Under the pieces are notes generated by a model. It made no database searches, was not told where the DNA came from, and saw only the letters and a program-made list of their open reading frames with translations. This document shows positions 6,029 to 10,566 of a stretch of 10,566 nucleotides of DNA, in pieces; the first letter of the stretch is position 1; every line of letters starts with the position of its first letter. Position numbers and translations under genes: made by a program. The stretch lies in assembly GCA_016206755.1 (NCBI GenBank), contig JACQQZ010000073.1, positions 1 to 10,566 on the forward strand, given 5' to 3'. The DNA comes from Candidatus Omnitrophota bacterium. Lineage in GTDB: Bacteria > Omnitrophota > Gorgyraeia > 1-14-0-20-64-10 > JACQQZ01.

Positions 6029-7225
6029 ATGGCCACTGACGTCGTGATTGTATCCGGGGTGCGTACGCCTCAAGGCAACTTGGGCGGCGCGCTGAAAGAT
6101 TTTCCTTCGGCAAGGATGGGACAGATCGTCACCACGGAGCTTTTGAAACGCACCGGTGTCGATCCCAAATTGATCGAGCATCTGATTTTTGGATGCGTCG
6201 TGCAGGGATCGGACGCGCCCAATGTGGCGCGCGTGATCGGCCTGCGTTCCGGGATTCCAAAAGAGGTGCCGGCATACACCGTGCAGCGCAACTGCGCCTC
6301 CGGACTTCAAGCCATCCACGGCGCGTGGCTGAACATTCAAGCGGCGGAGGCCGATCTCCAGGTGGCCGGCGGAACCGAATCGATGAGCCAGGCCCCGTAC
6401 GTCTCGCGCGACATGCGTTTTGGCAAGCATCTGCGGGATTCCGTCTTGGTCGACTCCCTGTGGGAAGGCTTGACGGATCCTGTCTGTTGTCAGATTATGG
6501 GGGAGACCGCCGAAAATTTGGTCGCGGAATTTGGAATCTCGCGCCAGGAGCAGGACAGATTTGCGGCCTTAAGCCATCAGCGGGCGTTTCGCGCAACGCG
6601 GGAGGGGCGCTTCAGGGATGAAATCGTCCCGGTCACCATTCCAAAAAAGGCGTACGGCCGGGAGCTTCCTCCGGAAATCATGACGCAAGACGAAACGATC
6701 AACCCGGCCTTGAGCGAGCAGATCTTAAGCCAATACCCGGCCGTCTTCAAAAAAGAAGGCGGTTCGGTGACGCCGGGCAACTCCTGCCCCATCTCCGACG
6801 GGGCGGCCGCTGTTTTGGTGATGTCGGCCCGGCGCGCAAAAGAGCTCGAGCTGACGCCGATGGTCCGGATCCGCGGATTTGGGTTTGCCGGCGTGGAGCC
6901 GCAGCGCATGGGCATCGGTCCTGTGGAAGCCGTTCCCATTGCGCTGCGCAAGGCCGGGGTGGCACTCAAAGACATCGGCCTCATCGAGCTGAATGAGGCG
7001 TTCGCGGCGCAGGTCATCGCCGTCGAGAAAAAATTGGGGCTCAACCGCGAAATTTTAAACGTCAATGGAGGCGCGATTGCCCTGGGTCATCCGGTGGGGG
7101 CGACAGGGGCTCGCGTGGTGATCACGCTGATGAATGAGATGAAGCGGCGCAACGTGCCGCTGGGTCTGGCCACGATGTGCGTCGGCGGCGGGCAGGGCGG
7201 GGCCATCGTCGTGGAGCGCGTCTGA
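6029..7225 (+). CDS. Thiolase (acetyl-CoA acyltransferase)
   Basis: A 398-aa thiolase, the normal length for the family. It catalyses the last beta-oxidation step, cleaving 3-ketoacyl-CoA with CoA to acetyl-CoA and a shortened acyl-CoA, and can run in reverse as acetoacetyl-CoA synthesis. The acyl-accepting cysteine is C89 in VQRNCASGLQAIH. The catalytic His is H354 in GGAIALGHPVGATGAR, and the second catalytic cysteine is C384 in MCVGGGQGG. NEAFA is also present. The CASGLQA form of the active site resembles degradative (FadA-like) thiolases more than the CGSGLKA form of biosynthetic acetoacetyl-CoA thiolases, but chain-length preference cannot be read from sequence. The gene follows the lipase by 25 nt, and its TGA overlaps the ATG of the 3-hydroxyacyl-CoA dehydrogenase by one base, indicating translational coupling. 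Confidence 0.96.
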   Translation: MATDVVIVSGVRTPQGNLGGALKDFPSARMGQIVTTELLKRTGVDPKLIEHLIFGCVVQGSDAPNVARVIGLRSGIPKEVPAYTVQRNCASGLQAIHGAWLNIQAAEADLQVAGGTESMSQAPYVSRDMRFGKHLRDSVLVDSLWEGLTDPVCCQIMGETAENLVAEFGISRQEQDRFAALSHQRAFRATREGRFRDEIVPVTIPKKAYGRELPPEIMTQDETINPALSEQILSQYPAVFKKEGGSVTPGNSCPISDGAAAVLVMSARRAKELELTPMVRIRGFGFAGVEPQRMGIGPVEAVPIALRKAGVALKDIGLIELNEAFAAQVIAVEKKLGLNREILNVNGGAIALGHPVGATGARVVITLMNEMKRRNVPLGLATMCVGGGQGGAIVVERV

Positions 7226-8463
7226 TGTACATTTACAAAGCCGGGGTGGTCGGCGGCGGGACGATGGGGGCCGGGATTGCCCAGGTGATTTCTTACAGCG
7301 GCGTTCCGGTGGTGCTCAAGGAAGTGACGCCTGAATTGGCGGACAAAGCGGTCAAAATCGCCCGCTCGATTTATCAGGGCCGCGTCGACAAGGGCAAGAT
7401 GTCTCCTCAGGAATTGGAATCGAAGATGGCGCTGATCTCGGCCGTCACGGATTACGCCGAATTTCAAGACGCCGACATCGTGATTGAAGCAGTTCCGGAA
7501 CGGATGGAGCTCAAGAAGAAAGTTTTTGCGGAGCTGGACCGGCACTGCCAGCCCTCCGCCATTTTGGCTTCCAATACGTCGGCGCTGTCCATCTCCGCTT
7601 TGGCTTCCGCCACGAAACGTCCCGGCAAAGTCATCGGCATCCATTTCTTTTTCCCGGCGCACGTCATGAAATTGATCGAGGTGATCCCCGGTCTTTTGAC
7701 CGCGCAGGAAACCGTTGATGATGCGACCGCCTTCTCCGAATCTTTGAGAAAATTGCCGGTGCGCGTCAACGAATGCCCGGGATTCTTAGTGAATCGCCTC
7801 CTGATGCCCTACCTCAATGAAGCCGTGATCTGCCTGCAGGAAGGATCGGCGGCGCTTTCCGAGATTGAGCAGGCGATGATGGCCCTGGGTTGGCCGATGG
7901 GACCGTTTACCCTCGTCGACGCGTTGGGTTTGGATGTTTGCGCCGAGGCCGGCAAAGTGTTGTTGGAAGGTTACGGCGCCCGCATGCAGCCGGCGCGCCT
8001 GTGGGAGGAGCTCATCGCCGCCAATCGTTTGGGCCGAAAAAACGGCGCCGGATTTTTCCGTTATGCCCAGGCGGCCGATACGAAATCGGCCGGCGCGGAA
8101 GATGAAGCTTTGAAAAAACTCATCGCGCAGGCGCAGGCCGCTCAGCCGCTTCAAAAAGGGAAATTCTCGCCGGAGCGCCTGATGTATGGCATGGTCAATG
8201 AAGCGGTCTTGTCGCTGCAAGAAAATGTTTCGACGGCAGCCGACATCGACCTGGGGGTCGTGGCGGGATTGGGGTATCCTTTGGAGAGAGGGGGCATTTT
8301 GCATTACGCAGATTCTGCCGGTGTCGATAATATCCTCCAAGGTTTGGAAGCATTCACGCGGGAATTCGGGTTTCGGTTTCATCCGGCTCACCGGTTGCGG
8401 CGCATGGTGGCTGCCGGATTGACCGGCGTTGGCTCCAAGCGCGGGTTTTTTGACTATGCGTAA
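7225..8463 (+). CDS. 3-hydroxyacyl-CoA dehydrogenase (two C-terminal domains)
   Basis: A 412-aa NAD-dependent dehydrogenase that oxidises 3-hydroxyacyl-CoA to 3-ketoacyl-CoA, the substrate of the thiolase encoded just upstream. The N-terminal Rossmann fold has VVGGGTMGAG (GxGxxG, residues 10-15). The catalytic pair is H140 and E152 in HFFFPAHVMKLIE, 12 apart as in the family, and SNTSALSIS and GFLVNRLLMPYLNEA are also present. HFFFP departs from the common HFFNP/HFFSP. A second C-terminal 3HCDH domain (about residues 310-412, RLMYGMVNEAV to GFFDYA) makes it resemble the dehydrogenase half of FadB without the hydratase half, which here is a separate gene. The start is ATG 7225, overlapping the thiolase TGA and preceded by GGAG at 7212-7215; a longer in-frame extension upstream would lie inside the thiolase gene and encode an unconvincing Arg-rich tail. 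Confidence 0.94.
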   Translation: MYIYKAGVVGGGTMGAGIAQVISYSGVPVVLKEVTPELADKAVKIARSIYQGRVDKGKMSPQELESKMALISAVTDYAEFQDADIVIEAVPERMELKKKVFAELDRHCQPSAILASNTSALSISALASATKRPGKVIGIHFFFPAHVMKLIEVIPGLLTAQETVDDATAFSESLRKLPVRVNECPGFLVNRLLMPYLNEAVICLQEGSAALSEIEQAMMALGWPMGPFTLVDALGLDVCAEAGKVLLEGYGARMQPARLWEELIAANRLGRKNGAGFFRYAQAADTKSAGAEDEALKKLIAQAQAAQPLQKGKFSPERLMYGMVNEAVLSLQENVSTAADIDLGVVAGLGYPLERGGILHYADSAGVDNILQGLEAFTREFGFRFHPAHRLRRMVAAGLTGVGSKRGFFDYA

Positions 8464-8854
8464 AAGAGACGGTTTTACATTGTTGGAATTGCTCGGGACC
8501 GCCCTGATCCTGGGGGTCCTGGCGACGATCACCATGATCAATCTGGCCGCCGACCGCCAACGCGCTTTGGACCGGGAAGCAGAGATTCATTTGCAGCTGC
8601 TTCGACAAGCCGCGCTTTACTATTACAATCAGTGGGATACGTATCCTACCAATTTGCTCCAAACTCCACAGGCTCTAATTCCGTTCAAGGATAACACCAC
8701 TTCTCGGTGGGCGTACTGTTATGCAGCCGGCGCGAACAATTGGTCCTCACCAGGCGCTTTGCTGAAACCGGAGGTACGGTCGTGGGTGATTCAACAGGAC
8801 GGCACCATCGTTACCGGGAGCTTAAAGTCCTCCCATTTGAAGGATGAGCCGTAA
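8456..8854 (+). CDS. Prepilin-like protein with type IV N-methylation signal
   Basis: A 132-aa protein starting MRKRDGFTLLELLGTALIL. This is a textbook type IV prepilin signal: short basic leader MRKRDG, cleavage after Gly6 by a PilD-type peptidase, mature Phe1 (N-methylated) and Glu5, then a hydrophobic helix to about residue 29. The rest (AALYYYNQWDTYPTNLL, WAYCYAAGANNW) resembles small pilins or pseudopilins of type IV pilus/type II secretion systems but matches no specific one I can name. The ATG at 8456 overlaps the 3HCDH stop by 8 nt (ATGCGTAA), so translation is probably coupled; there is no clear Shine-Dalgarno. A TTG 9 codons upstream would give a 15-residue leader and is less likely. 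The second half looks poorer in GC than its neighbours. It lies within a beta-oxidation operon with no other pilus gene in view. Confidence 0.85.
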   Translation: MRKRDGFTLLELLGTALILGVLATITMINLAADRQRALDREAEIHLQLLRQAALYYYNQWDTYPTNLLQTPQALIPFKDNTTSRWAYCYAAGANNWSSPGALLKPEVRSWVIQQDGTIVTGSLKSSHLKDEP

Positions 8855-8871
8855 AATTAACCCCGGAAGAA

Positions 8872-8878
8872 AGAGAGG
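8872..8878 (+). promoter_or_regulatory. Shine-Dalgarno of the enoyl-CoA hydratase gene
   Basis: AGAGAGG lies 6 nt before ATG 8885, within the 30-nt gap after the prepilin stop, and supports that start. Confidence 0.75.
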
Positions 8879-8884
8879 CACGTT

Positions 8885-9667
8885 ATGCCTGAAGCGCAAT
8901 ATGTGACCATTTCCGTCGAGGAAGCTGTCGCCACCGTGACGGTGAATAACCCTCCGGCCAATCTGTTGTCGACGCCGGTCATGACGGAACTGAGTGCTGC
9001 TTTGGACAAACTCTCCGCGGATAAAAAATTAAAAACCGCCGTCATCGCAGGGGCGGGCGCCTTCTTTATTGCAGGGGCCGATATTAAAGAAATCGCCTTT
9101 TTAAAAGGCGCGGCTGACGGCGAAAAAGCGACCGCTTTGGGACAGGGCGTGTTCAATAAAATTTCATCGATGCCTTATCCTGTCATCGCCGCCATCAATG
9201 GCCTGTGCTTAGGCGGAGGAATGGAGCTGGCCTTAAGCTGCCACATGCGCATCGCCAGCGACCGCGCACGATTTGCCCAACCGGAGATCAATCTGGGAAT
9301 TATTCCCGGCTTCGGCGGCACGCAGCGCCTGCCCCGGCTCGTCGGCGTTTCCCGCGCGCTGGAAATTTGTTTAACGGGGGACATGATCACCGCTCAGACG
9401 GCGTACGCCATCGGCCTGGTGAACAAAGTGGTTCCCGACGGAGAAGTGCTCAAGCAGGCGCAGGGATTGGCCAAGAAAATCGCTTCAAAAGGCCGCGTGG
9501 CCGCCACCGCCATTGTCGAGGCGATTCGTGAGGGAGTGAACAAACCGTTGCCGGAAGGATTGGCCCTTGAGTCGAAACTTTTTGGAAAAGTCTGCGAGAC
9601 TCAGGACATGAAGGAGGGTCTCAAGGCGTTCTTGGAGAAACGCCAGCCGAAATTCCAAGACGTTTAG
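8885..9667 (+). CDS. Enoyl-CoA hydratase
   Basis: A 260-aa crotonase-superfamily protein of standard length. It hydrates trans-2-enoyl-CoA to 3-hydroxyacyl-CoA, the substrate of the dehydrogenase encoded upstream. Oxyanion-hole segments are FFIAGADIKE and NGLCLGGGMELALSCHMRIA. The two catalytic glutamates are E114 in GGGMELA and E134 in QPEINLGIIPGFGGTQRLPR, 20 residues apart as in mitochondrial hydratase (E144/E164). That both glutamates are present favours a true hydratase over crotonase-fold isomerases or hydrolases, which often keep only one. It is separated from the prepilin gene by 30 nt and from the acyl-CoA dehydrogenase by 69 nt holding a perfect palindrome. Chain-length specificity is not visible. 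Confidence 0.95.
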   Translation: MPEAQYVTISVEEAVATVTVNNPPANLLSTPVMTELSAALDKLSADKKLKTAVIAGAGAFFIAGADIKEIAFLKGAADGEKATALGQGVFNKISSMPYPVIAAINGLCLGGGMELALSCHMRIASDRARFAQPEINLGIIPGFGGTQRLPRLVGVSRALEICLTGDMITAQTAYAIGLVNKVVPDGEVLKQAQGLAKKIASKGRVAATAIVEAIREGVNKPLPEGLALESKLFGKVCETQDMKEGLKAFLEKRQPKFQDV

Positions 9668-9672
9668 TGTCA

Positions 9673-9694
9673 CGTACAGCGGTACCGCTGTACG
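9673..9694. promoter_or_regulatory. Perfect 22-bp palindrome, candidate operator
   Basis: The half-site CGTACAGCGGT is followed directly by its exact reverse complement, giving 22 bp of perfect dyad symmetry with no spacer, 5 nt after the hydratase stop and 42 nt before the acyl-CoA dehydrogenase ATG. Two readings are possible: an operator for a dimeric repressor, for example TetR-family regulators that often control beta-oxidation genes, or an RNA hairpin of 9 bp with a GUAC loop affecting mRNA stability. No T-run follows, so it is not a standard terminator. Confidence 0.7.
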
Positions 9695-9723
9695 AGCAAG
9701 CAAGCGGGATTGTTCACGAATAC

Positions 9724-9731
9724 AGAGGAGA
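9724..9731 (+). promoter_or_regulatory. Shine-Dalgarno of the acyl-CoA dehydrogenase gene
   Basis: AGAGGAGA lies 5 nt before ATG 9737 and sits in the same 13-mer found before the thiolase gene. Confidence 0.85.
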
Positions 9732-9736
9732 ACCGG

Positions 9737-10566
9737 ATGGATTTTACTTTTACGGATGAACAAAAGCTTCTGCAGGAAACCGTCCAAAAATTTGTCGAGA
9801 AGGAGCTCAAGCCGATTGCCGCCCAAATCGATCGCGAGCATGAGGTGCCGCGCCAGGTTTTGACGCAGATGGGAGAGCTGGGATTTTTCGGCGTTTCCGT
9901 CCCGGCCGAATACGGCGGCGCTGAGATGGGCGAAATCGGGCACTGCATCGTCGGCGAGGAAGTGGCCCGGGGATGCGCCTCGACCTCCGTGATCATGGGG
10001 GCGCATGTTGCTTTGGCCATTACATCCATTCTGCTCGACGGTTCCCCCGCGCAACGGCAGAAGTATCTGCCCCCGATGGTCCTGGGAAAATGGCTGGGTT
10101 GCTTTGCATTGACGGAGCCAGGCGCCGGTTCCGATGCGGCTTCCATTGAGACCCGCGCCGTGCGCGACGGAGACAGTTACGTCTTAAACGGCACCAAGAC
10201 TTTTATCACCAATGGTTCGATTGCCGATGTCATCGTCCTCTTTGCGGTCACCGACAAGGCGCTCGGCCCGCGAGGCGGCGTGACCGCTTTTATCGTCGAA
10301 AAAGGGATGAAAGGGTTTCGTCCCGGAAAAGTCGACGCGAAAATGGGAATTCGCGGCAGTCCGACGACAGAGCTGATTTTTGAAGATGTGCGCGTGCCCA
10401 AGGACAACGTGCTGGGGCAGGTCGGTTATGGCTTTGCCACGGCCATGAAGACTTTGGACCGCGGGCGATTGAGCTTGGCAGCCGGGTGCTTGGGCGGGTG
10501 CAAAGAGCTCTTGAGCGTCAGCGCCAAATACGCCATTCAACGCGTTCAGTTCGGCAAGCCGATCGC
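9737..10566 (+). CDS. Acyl-CoA dehydrogenase, N-terminal part (3' end outside window)
   Basis: The frame stays open from ATG 9737 to the right edge (276 codons visible; family members are about 380 aa). The enzyme is an FAD-dependent dehydrogenase that starts beta-oxidation by converting acyl-CoA to trans-2-enoyl-CoA and passes electrons to electron-transfer flavoprotein. The N-terminal helical domain begins MDFTFTDEQKLLQETVQKFV and includes GFFGVSVPAEYGGA. The middle beta domain has the family signature FALTEPGAGSDAAS (E127) and the FAD-contacting TKTFITNGSIADV. The third domain starts after FEDVRVPKDNVLG, with LDRGRLSLAAG and the start of the second signature, AIQRVQFGKPI. The catalytic glutamate of short/medium-chain members would lie beyond the window. 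It belongs to the same operon as the other beta-oxidation genes, after a 69-nt gap that may carry regulation. Confidence 0.96.
   Translation, partial: MDFTFTDEQKLLQETVQKFVEKELKPIAAQIDREHEVPRQVLTQMGELGFFGVSVPAEYGGAEMGEIGHCIVGEEVARGCASTSVIMGAHVALAITSILLDGSPAQRQKYLPPMVLGKWLGCFALTEPGAGSDAASIETRAVRDGDSYVLNGTKTFITNGSIADVIVLFAVTDKALGPRGGVTAFIVEKGMKGFRPGKVDAKMGIRGSPTTELIFEDVRVPKDNVLGQVGYGFATAMKTLDRGRLSLAAGCLGGCKELLSVSAKYAIQRVQFGKPI

Noticed and set aside
4537..6036. 499-codon open frame on the minus strand across the lipase gene
   Set aside because: It lies entirely opposite a gene with clear domain motifs, its product is His/Arg/Asp-rich without recognisable motifs, and such long antisense frames are expected from GC-rich codon bias.
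7177..7224. Longer N-terminus for the 3-hydroxyacyl-CoA dehydrogenase
   Set aside because: It would lie wholly inside the thiolase gene and add an Arg-rich tail before the Rossmann fold; ATG 7225 fits family starts and has GGAG in position.
8429..8455. Upstream TTG start for the prepilin-like protein
   Set aside because: It gives a 15-residue leader with hydrophobic residues; ATG 8456 gives the typical short basic leader MRKRDG and a stop-start overlap.

Overview
The window is a compact stretch of a bacterial chromosome in which every supported gene is on the + strand. It runs from the 3' end of the ribosome-assembly GTPase gene era, through an unrecognised protein, a polysaccharide co-polymerase/tyrosine kinase and a three-part sensor-lipase, into a fatty-acid beta-oxidation operon that leaves the right edge. 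By eye the GC content is in the high fifties percent. The Wzz/BY-kinase fusion and the type IV prepilin signal point to a bacterium with surface polysaccharide and pilus/secretion machinery. An uncultivated Gram-negative-type lineage such as Omnitrophota would fit, because stray prepilin-like genes are common there, but the assignment is a low-confidence inference from gene content.

Left part (1-3838): the end of era, whose final codons are tandemly duplicated just past the stop. A near-consensus promoter then sits almost against the start of a 352-aa protein of unknown function (N-terminal hydrophobic segment, one TPR-like helix pair, Pro/Ala-rich linker, C-terminal domain). A 168-nt gap follows, holding a tandem repeat, an extended -10 promoter, an orphan Shine-Dalgarno and a C7 tract. 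After it comes a full-length Wzz-type BY-kinase with a C-terminal tyrosine cluster.

Middle (3839-6003): a 91-nt imperfect inverted repeat fills the gap and contains the probable ribosome-binding site of the next gene. That gene encodes a 687-aa fusion: cyclic-nucleotide-binding fold, ParA/MinD-like P-loop domain with a damaged P-loop, and patatin/NTE-type lipase with an intact Ser-Asp dyad.

Right part (6029-10566): thiolase, 3-hydroxyacyl-CoA dehydrogenase, a small prepilin-like protein, enoyl-CoA hydratase and an acyl-CoA dehydrogenase cut by the window edge. Junctions are tight (1-nt and 8-nt overlaps, 30-nt and 69-nt gaps), and the thiolase starts 25 nt after the lipase stop. The likely reading is one transcription unit in which the lipase frees fatty acids from membrane lipid and the enzymes shorten their CoA esters to acetyl-CoA. 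Acyl-CoA synthetase and electron-transfer flavoprotein are not in the window.

The most interesting items are the sensor/degenerate-P-loop/lipase fusion next to beta-oxidation genes, the prepilin gene embedded in that operon, the hairpin over the lipase ribosome-binding site, and a perfect 22-bp palindrome before the acyl-CoA dehydrogenase. No tRNA, rRNA, CRISPR array, transposase or convincing intrinsic terminator was seen.
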